Source: Trebouxia sp. TZW2008
Taxonomy: Eukaryota > Chlorophyta > Trebouxiophyceae > Trebouxiales > Trebouxiaceae
DNA: 28,274 bases
Assembly: GCA_002118135.1 (NCBI GenBank)
Contig: BDIU01000533.1
Location: 1 to 28,274 of the forward strand
Reading direction: 5' to 3'
Every line of letters begins with the position of its first letter. Within the stretch, counting starts at the first letter, position 1. Positions 12,001 through 19,951 of this stretch are shown here, one piece after another. Both the position numbers and the translations under genes were made by a program. Below the pieces are notes generated by a model. It did not search any database, was not told where the DNA came from, and saw nothing but the letters and a program-made list of their open reading frames with translations.

Positions 12001-15000
12001 TGGCGCTCATCCTGATGCTTTGCAGCTTCATACAGCGCTGGTAAAAACTATGATTCGTTCATTCGTTCGTTCGTTCATGGATGCATGCATGCATGCATTC
12101 AATCTTTCATTCATTCATTCATTCATTCGTTCGTTCGTTCGTTCGTTTGCTCGTTCGTTCATTCGTTCATTCATTCATTGATCATAAGTGTGCCAACACA
12201 GCAGATCCAAGGGAGTCATAATGCTCAGTTGCATATGTGCGCGCACACAAAGCTTACGTGATGCCTGACCTGCTTTATGCTGCCACCCCAGGTCTTTTGA
12301 CCCTAAGATGGGACCCATAGCCCGGGTGCTGTGGAAAAGCTTTCCAGAGCTGATGCATGTTGGGGCTGTCCTTGTGACCATTGCACTCATGGTTGCTGTC
12401 ATGGGCACCTCCCTGTTTGGTGACAGGGCAGCTTCTCTGTCTACCTTTACAGGTCAGCTTAGCAGCAACAATCATAATGCACTGCATTCCTACTGCCCAG
12501 CCAAAGCAAGTGGCAGAATACGTAAGCAGTTTCTGTCCTTGAAGCGCATGTAAATGCTCAAATCCTTCTGCAAGGGGCATATGCACAACAGCTACTGAGG
12601 GCTGCTGTCATCAATGCTGGTTGCTTGAGAATGTTGTTTGTGCTACAATTAGTCACAGTTTCATGAAAGGGCTTCCTTCTTCAGCGGTGCGGCAGTTTCA
12701 GCGCACATCATGTGTGCCCGCGCAATGTGAAAGAGAGTGTTCTGTATTGCAGATAGTGCCCAAGTTCTAGCCACGTTGCTTGTTGTTGGAGTCATGGATG
12801 CTGCAAGAGGAGACATCCTGGGCTCTGGCAACATCAAGCTCAAGCCTGTTGAGCTTGCCAGTCAGGTATGTCACCTACAGCTGCCTTGAAGTTGCATCGG
12901 TCTTCTTCAACACATCTATGCCCTGTTTACGCTTCAGCAACAAACCTATACCATGTGTGTATCTGGGCGGCTTTGTCAACATGATGAAGTTGGGTTCTGT
13001 ACAGTCATGGCTGGTGTTATGGCATACATCAATGCAATTTGCCAAACAATGCATGCCTTCTGAAACGTAGACAAAGCTATTCAGATGTGCAGCTGGGCTT
13101 GCCAAAACAGCAGTCAGTGACCTGGGTACTCTGCTGATGTGTCTGACTCCTTACCACTTTTGCTTTGTTTGCTGCAGGAGCTGTACTGCTTTGTTCTGCC
13201 TTTCATACTGAAGTGGGTTGTGGCAGCATTAGTGGTCAGTGTGCTGGTCAACCTGTTCAGCAAGATCCGGCAGCAGGGTGATCACTCCCACAGCAGCGTA
13301 GTGCATCAGGTGCGGGCACTGCTGGCTGAGTGGTGGCAGCAGTTGTTCCAGCGGGCGCCTAGTAACCAGAACATGCTGCTGACGCTGTTCAAGATCAGTG
13401 GGCGGGGCAAGCTCTTCAAATCCATGCCGAGCTTTCTCAGGTACGGAGGCGTGCCAAACATGTGCTGCAAGCATTAGCGTCTGCTTGGTCTTGACAGGCT
13501 AATTATTCGGGTATTTCATGTTAGCAGTTGAACAGGGGGAACAGTTTTGGGACATACTTGTTCACAGGGGAAAGGACTGGGCGGGGGGTATTGAGGGTGC
13601 CGTACACAAATTTGTGCATTGTCCTTGCTGGCTGAGCAAGCGCATTGAGAGCTCTATGGCATGCATGCATGCATGGTGCAATTGCCCGTCTGTAAGCAAA
13701 TTGCACAGCAGTGTTGCAACACTGCTGTGCAAATGGTGATGAACTGGAATGCATGACAATCAAAGGTCCATTGGGTAGGGTTGTCACTGCTTTGCAGCTC
13801 ATGAGGCTGGCTTCTGATATGCACTGCAAGCCATGTAAGCTGTCTATGTACTGTGCCAGCCCTTTTTGCACACAAATGTGTCAGTAAGTGCAGCTTTTTC
13901 AGAGATGCATGTCTGACTGCATGTAGCTTTTCATGCAGATCCTTTGTCCAACGGGCCATGAGCTGGACTTCTAGCTCATCTTTCAGTAGTAGAGCGTCCT
14001 TCCGCAGCATGCAGTCTGTCACACTGCGTGGCAAGCTGCACCTGCGCACAGACATTCAGGTAAGGCTTCAAAGCGCCTCACAGACAGAGCCACAATGGCT
14101 TGGCATTGTTCAGAATCCTTCAACTGCTGCATGCTGGAATGGCAACTTGCACCTGTGATGCCTGCATCTTTGTAGCAGCAAGACCCCTGTGACAGCTGTG
14201 TTGCTTTGTTTACTGCACTCATGCAACACAAACGCTTCTGTAAAGCATTGCATTCTGTCTGAGCATATAGCGCACAGCTTGAGAATGTGTATCTGATATC
14301 ACAGCATGCTGCAGGACGCCATCAGCAAGCTGATACAAGACAGTCAGTCAGGTTCACTGCACACTTCTCAGCAGAAGATGCGAGTCTCAGCCACGCTGAC
14401 CAAGGCTCTCAGCCTTTTCACGCCTTATGCAAAAGGCGCCAACGCTGTTCATCCGACCTCTGAGTGGCAGCGGCAAGACTCTTTTGAGAGCTTCAGCAGT
14501 GAAGGAGATGATTCAGAAGTGCCCCAAGGGCTGGTTGCTGCAGCCATGTACCTTCTGCATGACTCAACATTAGCTGACCCCGACACTGACCGCAGCGCAA
14601 CCCAGGGGACCCTCAGCAGGGGTCAGCTGCCTATCAACTGGGAGGAGTTGGTTGCTAGGCAGCTTCAGACGCAAAGCAGTGTTGCGGCATCATTCAGGCT
14701 GCTGGCCATGCGCAATGCTATGCCAAGCCCTTCAGCTAGAATGGTGTTTCAGTCCCAGGCAAGTTTTGCAGATTGCGTGCAGCGTCAGCCTGCATTCCAC
14801 AGTTGTGCACTATCAGCTAAAATAATGTTTCAATTCTAGGCAAGTTTGTAACTTGAAGCGCATGTGGCATGCCTTTGCTTCATAACAGTGAAAGCATGCT
14901 TGTACTGCGTTTCCTTGCAGACAGCAGCGGTACTGAGTTTCCTGGCAGACAGCAGCTTTGCCATAAAATCATACTGAGTTCACTGCCAGCTGTGTTGAAC

Positions 15001-18000
15001 AAATTGGATGCAGGTCTGCCTCAAGCTGCAGCATGCATAGAACATCTTGCTATGTGGTGACACCCTCTTGTTGCAATTCTGCAGATTTTGACATCTGCTG
15101 ACTTGGATGACCTGGTACCAGACAATGAAGAGGATTCACAGCAGCAGCCAAAACAGGCTTCACAGACTGATGCCATGCAGTCACTGCTGGCCGAAACTGC
15201 ACAGCCAGAGGCTGAGCCACAGTCAGCACTTGAGGCCTGGCTCTGGTCCAGCAGGGATGCACTGCAGAGCCCTAGGGCACCTGAAGACACAAGTGATGCA
15301 CAGCCTGCATCAGACTTTGCACAGCCCCAGGTTTTGCCAGAGGCAAATGAGTCCACCTTGCCTGTAACTGCTGGGGAGCAGACGTCCAGTGTCCAAATGC
15401 TGGTACAGCAGTATGAGCAGCTAGCAGCAGATGCACAGCAGGCAACACTGTCCCAAGAGGCAGATGGCTCGGTGCATGCACCAGATGGTCAATCACAGCA
15501 GCAGCGCTTAACTGCTAGGCCTAAATTGACAGCACTGGAGCTGCCTGAGAATGTGTCAGATCCTAGCATGCAGACTGACAGACACTTGAACGATGGTCTA
15601 CATGACAGCTTGGAAGATCCACAGCACCCCCCTGAAACCCCAGAGGGGTCACTGTTGCAGGTCAGCACACCCAAGAGCAAAGCTCGCCGGCTGCCACAGC
15701 TGCAGGGAGCTTTGGCCAGGAACCAGGCAGCGGTGGCAGCCCACAGAGCGCGTCTGCATTTGAACGAGCACAGCCCAGCAGGCACAGCGCAGCATGCTGC
15801 CGCCCGCCATGGCTGGGCAGCTCCAGTGAAGAAAAGTCAAACACCATCAACCCCTGGCTCACGTCACAGCAGTCCAAACACAGCACATGGCACAGAGACA
15901 GAGCACCACTCTCCTCTTCTAAGTCCTGGGGCTGTCAATAGCCCCACAGCTGCAGCGCCAAGGCCGCCACTGCGTAGATTTGGCTCGGTGCAAACTCCCA
16001 GCAGCCTCCTAAGAGGCAGATCAGTCTCCCCTAGAGCGTCCCTGTCTGTGACGCCCCCAGGGCAAGGAGGGTCACAGGCTGGATCCCAGCGGGGTCAGCG
16101 CCGCAGCCTGGACACAGCAAGGTCACCCGCACCAAGCTCAGGTTCACCACTGGTCAGGGGCGCCTCTGTGACCATTGCACAGATCATGAAGCAGAACTCA
16201 AGATTGCCCCCCTTGGAGCATGCGCTCAGCCAGCCGCATCTGCCACTTAGGTACTGCCAGGGTTGCCAGTACCCGACTTAGCTGTCTGGAATCACAGCGG
16301 CGTAAATGCTAACTTGTTGCTTGGTGCAATGATCAAATTGGGCAAGCTGTGCTGCGTCAGAGTGCTGCGACCAGAAATTGTTTCTGCATTTCTCACAGGC
16401 AGTCACCGCGGCTTCCAAGGTTGGTCTGGTGGTCCTTGACAGCGACATCATGCATGCCCCCTGATAGCACATCAAAGTCTTGCGCATTTGTTGTTGCTTA
16501 TGTGGTTGCCTGTTGTTACTTGTGTAAACTTCAAAAGCCTAAGTGATCTCTGCAGCCCTAGCTTGGCAGGCCCTACAAGCCAGCCACGTGGCCTCTCAGT
16601 CACTGTCAGGGTTGCCAAGACCCTGATCACTTTATCAAGGGCACAGTAATTTGTGATGCAGATCTACTGCTTGGCGCAATAGCCACTTGAGCAACCTGTG
16701 CTGCATCAGCATGCTGAGCACAAGTGATGTCTCATGTTTCTGCAGTCCTCACTGGCAATCATAATAGCCTCTGAGGGTGTCCTTAACAGCTCAATGCATG
16801 TTCGGTTTTGAATGCACATTGTGAAGTCATTGACTGTGTTGTCGCTTCTTCCATAAGTTGTGTAGATCTTGAAATCCCAATATATCTCTTGTGTTGCCTA
16901 CAAGACAGTGGTTTCTGTGTAGGGCCAGCAGCAAACAGCCCCATGGGCGTTTCTCAGAGCCCCTGCCAGGCAGTGAAGTTCATCCAGTAGGGCACCGCAG
17001 CTCGCTTGACCCCCAGGTGGACCCCAATAGACCCCTTAGGCTGCGGCCAATGAGCCCCAGCAGAGCAGCCTCTGTAAAGCCCTTGACCAAGGGCATATCT
17101 GGGAACAGTCCTGCAAGGTCACCTAACAGGTCAGATCAAACAGCAATACATGCCCCACTTGGCCATCATGTGACGCCCTGAGATGCGTCCGACCTGCTAT
17201 GGCCTTCTTTTTTTTATGCACAGACGCTATGAGACGCTTCTGACTGTCTGCAAATTACTACAGATTGTTGCGGTGGGGCAGCAGCACAGCAGCTGACCTA
17301 GCAGCTGCTGAGGTGACCACTGCGGAACCCCAGCCTCCAGAGGGACGCCCTCCCACCCAGTCAAGATTACTCAGATGGGGCACCAGCACAGCAGCTGACC
17401 TGGCAGCTGCTGAGGCTGCTCACAATCAGACCCTGGAGCCAGATACTGTTGATGAGACTGATGCACAACACAGCACTGAAGGACACCTTAGAGAGTTGGC
17501 AAGCCAGGATGACCTTGAACAGGAGGCGACTCAAAATGCTGCTGCTGCTGCTGCTGCTGCTGCTGAAAGACCTCTTGCAAGAGCCTTGTGGTAGGCCCTC
17601 TTTCTTCTTCTGTTGTCAGTAGCTGTTTGTCAGGCAAGCTGGTCAGCAGTTGTCGTGTTGAAGTCACAGCCCCTCATTGGCGTAACTTCGGCATGATTGA
17701 ACGCATGTTAGATGCATACATCATGCAGCCAACTTATCAGGATCATGTGCAGCAGTCCTGCGCTTTTCCTTGTCTATTCCTGAGCTTCTGACACCTGAAC
17801 AGCAGTGCGATCATGCCCGAATATACATGCCTGACGACTCCACACTCTGTGCAGCCAAAGTGATGTGTGCCACAGGTTGCTGCAAAGGGGTCAGAAGCCA
17901 GCAGCAGACGAGACCAGCAGCCCTATGACTGGCTCAGACCAAGCCTTGGCATTGCAAACCCCCGCAGCAGACTTCACTAGCTCTTCTGCCAACCAACAAA

Positions 18001-18998
18001 ATGCCCCAGAAGCTGTTGCACCACTAGCAATTTTACATTCACAGCAACAGCAGCAGCGACAGCAGCTGAGTCAAAGAGAAGGGGAGTCAGCAGCAGCGCT
18101 TATGTCCTGGCTGTCAACAGTTCTGGGTGCTTTGCCTGGAGCCTCAGCACAGACTCCACGGCACAATGCATCACACCTGATCAGGAGCCACCAGCAGGCT
18201 CAGCATGAAGCTGTGGAGAAAAGCGGCTCTGGCATACCCATGCTTGTTGACGAAGCTGCACACGACAGCCTGCTAGCGGAGTTAGACACCCTCAGCATGC
18301 CAACTCAACAGCCTGCTGATCATTCACATCTAACCAATTCAGCACTTGAAGATAGTCAGAAAGCAGATGCTAAGGACCCTGATACAGGCATTGCCACAGA
18401 CGTGGCATCTTATACAGCTGCTGATGCTGAGCTGTTGCCCTATTTGCGTGAAGCCTCAACAAAAACTGTCAATGCTGCGGCTGCTCTTGTGGCCAAAGAG
18501 CAGCAACAGCATGAGACCACAGGAGTTGAGAGCAATGGACCTGCTTTCAAGGCACAAGTTCTGAGACGGCGCCTGTCTTCCAACAAGCCTAGAAGAAGCA
18601 GCCTGTTACGCAGTAACAGAGTTGGTCCTGATGCAATGGTGTTATCTCTGCCTGGCAGATCTGTGAGTGCCGTCTTCTCTGAAACATCTCAAGGGAAGAC
18701 AGCACATCCTCAGAGTCACCCTGCTGTCAGACAGGAACTGATGCAATTGCTTAAGCTTAGGAAGCCTGGTACACTTGCCAAGACCTACAGAATGAAGAAG
18801 CATGATGGGCTGTCCATGCAAGACGTGTTCCGCCAAAGTCTTGAGCAGGTGTATGCCTGTACAGAGCAATTGCAGCAGCAGAGACAACAGCAGCAACAGC
18901 TGCAGAAAGACATGCAGACTATGAAAAGGGCAAGTATTGCTATGTTGGATCATGCCATTTCTGCTGCATTACAGGAACAGCAAGTTCAGTACTTGTGA
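1..18998 (+). CDS. Giant polycystin (PKD2-like) cation channel, 5' end outside window
   Basis: A multi-exon gene for a polycystin-family (PKD_channel) protein; about 3,012 residues are visible and the start codon lies left of the window. Exons by splice sites and phase: 3-944, 1027-1123, 1279-1428, 1724-1996, 2345-2509, 2836-3021, 3334-3505, 3806-4970, 5323-5616, 6329-6463, 6598-6744, 7002-about 7136, 7302-7451, 7921-7987, about 8228-8254, 8407-8579, 9172-9500, 10220-10395, 10866-10963, 11266-11377, 11920-12040, 12292-12452, 12753-12865, 13178-13440, 13939-14059, 14315-14758, 15085-16250, 16923-17129, 17264-17590, 17876-18998 (TGA). Every junction is phase compatible. Least certain are 6598-6744, the end of the TM1 exon near 7136/7142, and the 27-nt exon at 8228. 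Domain order: Pro-rich, Ig-like/DUF5011, Cys-containing modules, glycosylation-rich stalk, TM1, polycystin (TOP) domain, TM2-TM6, very long tail, coiled coil. Family known: non-selective, often Ca-permeable cation channels, frequently in cilia. A role here is inferred. The introns at 8580 and 14759 have GC donors. Confidence 0.82.
3..944 (+). other. Exon 1 part: extensin-like Pro-rich region
   Basis: About 314 codons, open from the first complete codon. Three blocks are visible. Positions 3-200 are poly-Pro with PEP/PSP motifs. Positions about 240-530 hold imperfect 12-residue units of the PSPAAPEPSAAE type. Positions about 600-900 hold SPPPP/SPPPSP runs as in hydroxyproline-rich wall and pherophorin-type proteins. 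It ends with an Ig-like strand (VTIFLLGNRSMQ) and a phase-0 donor at 945. In algae such SP(n) tracts are usually hydroxylated and O-glycosylated rods outside the cell. That role is inferred here. The opposite strand shows a mirrored Gly-rich open frame, which is composition only. Confidence 0.8.
240..530 (+). repeat. 36-bp coding repeat (12-residue Pro/Ala units)
   Basis: About seven imperfect copies of a 36-bp unit around the words CCTGCTGCACCA and CCATCAGCTG, read as P-x-P-A-A-P-x-P-S/L-A-A/E-E. The repeats keep frame, as expected for a coding minisatellite in a glycoprotein rod. Confidence 0.75.
905..3805 (+). other. Ig-like (DUF5011-type) and Cys-containing modules, exons 1-7
   Basis: The joined exons 905-944, 1027-1123 and 1279-1428 give a module with the strand pattern of DUF5011 Ig-like repeats: an opening VTIFLLG strand, GSTFKDPG, then the closing YYIRYTATDALGNNATP and VTVYDPC. 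It runs into CPSG|SCSMYGICLG across the next junction, a fitting join. Exons 1724-1996, 2345-2509, 2836-3021 and 3334-3505 add similar pieces ending in short Cys groups (VSPC, CAPAAC, CPLCALEY). The last joins exon 8 as LCLPG-RYQLQYTVVDADGRG, again like the end of an Ig/cadherin-like fold. The modules are probably extracellular or lumenal and their ligand is unknown. The module type is recognised from sequence pattern only. The introns between them (63-327 nt) show no other genes. Confidence 0.6.
2146..2183 (+). repeat. 19-bp perfect tandem duplication in intron 4
   Basis: ATCAGCAGCCATGTATTTT occurs twice head to tail (2146-2164 and 2165-2183). It is a young, exact intronic duplication. Confidence 0.9.
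4503..4631 (+). repeat. 30-bp tandem repeat coding MHDGH decapeptides
   Basis: Four 30-bp units (4503, 4533, 4563, 4593) plus a 9-bp partial fifth, all in frame with exon 8. The protein reads MHDGHxPMEN-type units with invariant MHDG. Each unit begins ATGCATGATGG. His, Asp and Met content is unlike the rest of the exon. Confidence 0.9.
5650..5700 (+). repeat. Degraded copy of the exon 9 / intron 9 donor region
   Basis: CTGCTG...TCCTCTTC...CTCCCT|GTCAGCTTGCTGTAC at 5650-5700 resembles the true junction at 5581-5630 (CTGCTGAATGCCTCATCTTC...CTGCCT|GTAAGCCTGCTGCAC), about 64 bp downstream. Identity is modest, so this is the weakest of the junction-spanning copies. Confidence 0.4.
6140..6185 (+). 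pseudogene. Broken copy of exon 10 start with its acceptor
   Basis: AACTGCAG|GCCACAATCAGCTCTTCTAC at 6149-6176 repeats the real acceptor and first codons at 6321-6348, 172 bp upstream of it. In the copy the frame reads ATISSSTLI and then stops (TGA), so it cannot replace exon 10. Confidence 0.8.
7002..9500 (+). other. TM1 and polycystin (TOP) extracellular domain
   Basis: Exon 7002-about 7136 encodes GRRKLMADAVSLLPLILFLG, a basic segment followed by a hydrophobic helix that fits TM1. Exons 7302-7451, 7921-7987, about 8228-8254, 8407-8579 and 9172-9500 form the large loop between TM1 and TM2. Landmarks are TWEGYL, KRYLGIAGSNKVVGALEVQQ (the family's 'N/Y-R-L-G-x-P/S-R/K' segment), SCQSRRF...ACGQQ, GLDPVFQIW, LYYNETK|GSPDIDSLGNPFGFF and LILLSDGHYLS...LRLVSYNADASSLAYTQMPFQWE. 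The last matches the end of the polycystin domain, just before TM2. The splice of 8579 to 9172 uses a GC donor and restores YNETK-GSPD in frame. Confidence 0.75.
8581..8668 (+). pseudogene. Copy of the end of exon 16 with its GC donor
   Basis: An 89-bp tandem copy of 8492-8579. It ends in the same ACCAAG|GCAAGC donor and reads NQVFEIWWYNVNLTGQQSLY against DPVFQIW..WNVDLTGQQSLY in the exon. The offset is not a multiple of three and the copy has no good acceptor, so it is probably a decaying intronic relic. Its protein similarity is still strong. Confidence 0.8.
9562..9601 (+). pseudogene. Copy of the end of exon 17 with its donor
   Basis: GGCTTGCCTATTCTGCC...TCTTACGCCAAAAGCAG|GT repeats 9461-9500 (the GLPVLPYSSYAKN codons and CAG|GT donor) 101 bp downstream. 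Related words (GATGCCTG...TTCTGACA) recur once more near 9624-9690, suggesting more than one round of duplication. Confidence 0.75.
11429..11660 (+). repeat. 85-bp tandem repeat, three copies, in intron 20
   Basis: Units start at 11429, 11514 and 11599 and share TTCAGCA..GGTTGAATGTC and TTGCCATGAC.TGCATTGCCAG. The third copy is more diverged and shorter. It lies in the intron between the loop exon (ends 11377) and the TM4 exon (starts 11920). Confidence 0.85.
11659..11766 (+). repeat. 54-bp tandem duplication in intron 20
   Basis: Two nearly identical 54-bp units (11659-11712 and 11713-11766) beginning TTTCCTGGGTGTGAGCCTCA, with only two differences. It directly follows the 85-bp array. Confidence 0.95.
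12053..12179 (+). repeat. ATTC/GTTC tetranucleotide microsatellite
   Basis: About 127 bp of interleaved ATTC, GTTC and ATGC tetranucleotides in the intron between the TM4 and TM5 exons. The donor GTAAAA is only 12 bp before it. Confidence 0.95.
13701..13732. repeat. 32-bp perfect palindrome in intron 24
   Basis: TTGCACAGCAGTGTTG is followed at once by its exact reverse complement, with no spacer. In RNA it would form a 16-bp hairpin with no loop room, and in DNA a cruciform. It sits in the 498-nt intron 13441-13938, close to a (GCAT)4 run at 13660-13675. Confidence 0.95.
14813..14844 (+). pseudogene. Copy of the end of exon 26 with its GC donor
   Basis: TCAGCTAAAATAATGTTTCA then ATTCTAG|GCAAG repeats 14732-14758 (TCAGCTAGAATGGTGTTTCA then GTCCCAG|GCAAG), 81 bp downstream. 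The GC-type donor is preserved in the copy. Confidence 0.75.
14903..14958 (+). repeat. 28-bp tandem duplication in intron 26
   Basis: TACTGCGTTTCCTTGCAGACAGCAGCGG-like word followed by TACTGAGTTTCCTGGCAGACAGCAGCTT. Each copy contains a potential acceptor (TTGCAG, TGGCAG). Confidence 0.8.
16240..16810 (+). repeat. ~349-bp offset duplication of exon 27 end and intron 27
   Basis: The exon 27 end and following intron (about 16230-16460) recur at about 16580-16800, offset 349 bp. Shared landmarks are CAGGGTTGCC (16258 and 16607), TTGCTTGGTGCAAT / CTGCTTGGCGCAAT, TGTGCTGC.TCAG..TGCTG and GTCCTTGACAGC / GTCCTTAACAGC...ATGCATG. The copy of the exon end lacks a donor. Confidence 0.75.
17264..17420 (+). 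repeat. In-frame 102-bp duplication, LLRWG(S/T)STAADLAAAE
   Basis: The first 50 bp of exon 29, including the AG of its acceptor, are repeated 102 bp (34 codons) downstream: AGATTGTTGCGGTGGGGCAG at 17262 and AGATTACTCAGATGGGGCAC at 17364. Both copies are coding. Confidence 0.9.
17538..17564 (+). repeat. (GCT)9 coding nine alanines
   Basis: Pure trinucleotide run in exon 29 near its 3' end; its length is likely polymorphic. Confidence 0.95.
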
Positions 18999-19951
18999 TG
19001 CTCCAGAAATGCTGACAGAAGGTTTACGGTTTCTTTTGGTTACTTTGCGGACCCTCACAGAGATGAAGACTCTTTTCAGCAGTGCCCATTTGCACCATCA
19101 GCTTTTGTTCAATTCTTCTTTCATTGCAGTGAGCCATTGGGTTAACAGAAATGTGGTGTTGGGTGATGTGTTTGACGTTTTCCTGCCTGTGAGTACTGCT
19201 CAGTAAGGGCTGTTTATTCAGCCTGACACTATGCCTTTGTACAGATATTTGCTGGAGATGTTTTGCGGGGTTGCTTTTGCTTTGAAGAGAAACTTTGCTT
19301 ACTATGTTGCTGAGACAGATTTTTGGTTGGCTTTTGGTACAGACTGAGCAGTTGCCAAGCAGACTGCATGACATTAGATTGACATGATAGCCTTTGACAT
19401 TGAATTTTTGAGGTTTCCTGTTGTATACTGTGTCAAAGCTTAGGTTACCAAGGGTCAGCACTCAAACTTGAATTCGCAAGTTGTGTCATACATGATGTAC
19501 GGTGCATCAAATGTGGTCTTGCAATCGGCTTGTCAGACAGTGACGATGGGTCACGTGGATTTGCTTACATGGGTGTGTACACTTAAGGGTCTATTTGAAC
19601 TTGTTGATACAGCAAAGTGTCCCTTCACATGTTGAGTTCTAAAGACTTAGTGTGATCATGAGCCAAATATCATCATCAGCGTCCGAGCAACACTCGCTAG
19701 CCCAAATTTGACATAAGCTGATGCCTTTGACAGCAGTAGTCGTCCACTTTCAATGCATGTTGGACGTGTAACACTTCTTTTCTGCAACATCAGATTGCAT
19801 TGCACCAACATGTTAGGTCAAAACAAGTGCTCATTTGACCAAGGTCAACCTTGTATCGATGTGCAGCAGTCTGCAAATGTTCAGGCTTTCACCGCACTGA
19901 CCGAAACTGCTCACGAGGCAGGACGCTTGACACGAGCTGAACGAGCAGCTG
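18999..19951 (+). other. Intergenic region, channel gene to OST1
   Basis: About 950 bp between the channel stop codon and the OST1 start, both genes on the + strand. It should hold the 3' UTR of the first gene and the promoter and 5' UTR of the second. A TGTAA at 19767-19771 fits the usual chlorophyte poly(A) signal but lies about 770 nt past the stop, so its use is uncertain. The part from 19000 to 19450 is T-rich. No TATA box, RNA gene or convincing open frame was seen. Confidence 0.4.

Larger units (their letters stand above)
10220..13440 (+). other. Channel core: TM2 to TM6 and pore
   Basis: Exon 10220-10395 carries TM2 (LVPDALVLLVMVMFG) and the start of TM3 (LLLDVAIVALMAFS), which continues in 10866-10963 (ALVFAAYATLQ). 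Exon 11266-11377 is a hydrophilic loop. Exon 11920-12040 is TM4 (VLYTLLVVYTFVQAVALIL). Exon 12292-12452 carries the linker WSFDPKMGPIARVLWKSFPEL and TM5 (VGAVLVTIALMVAVMG), then SLFG...LSTFTG, which matches the segment before the pore helix in PKD2 proteins. Exon 12753-12865 is the pore helix and filter region (QVLATLLVVGVMDAARGD). Exon 13178-13440 carries TM6 (LPFILKWVVAALVVSVLVNLF) and the start of the cytosolic tail. Order and spacing are those of PKD2/TRPP channels. Confidence 0.8.
13939..18998 (+). other. Very long cytosolic tail with C-terminal coiled coil
   Basis: Six exons (13939-14059, 14315-14758, 15085-16250, 16923-17129, 17264-17590, 17876-18998) encode about 1,130 residues after TM6 and its linker exon. 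The tail is rich in Gln, Ser, Ala and Pro and has no recognised domain. It holds Ser/Arg patches that look like kinase sites (SFSSRASFRS, RRRLSSNKPRRSSLLRS near 18564-18615), acidic patches (DLDDLVPDNEED), an in-frame duplicated LLRWG(S/T)STAADLAAAE segment, nine alanines encoded by (GCT)9, and a final 60-residue heptad-like Gln-rich coiled coil (EQLQQQRQQQQQLQKDMQ). Vertebrate PKD2 tails are far shorter (about 290 residues) but also end in a coiled coil used for assembly. An EF-hand was not seen. Confidence 0.7.

Noticed and set aside
15272..15886. Several - strand frames of 63-98 codons
   Set aside because: Antisense shadows of the long exon 27; no splice or protein evidence.
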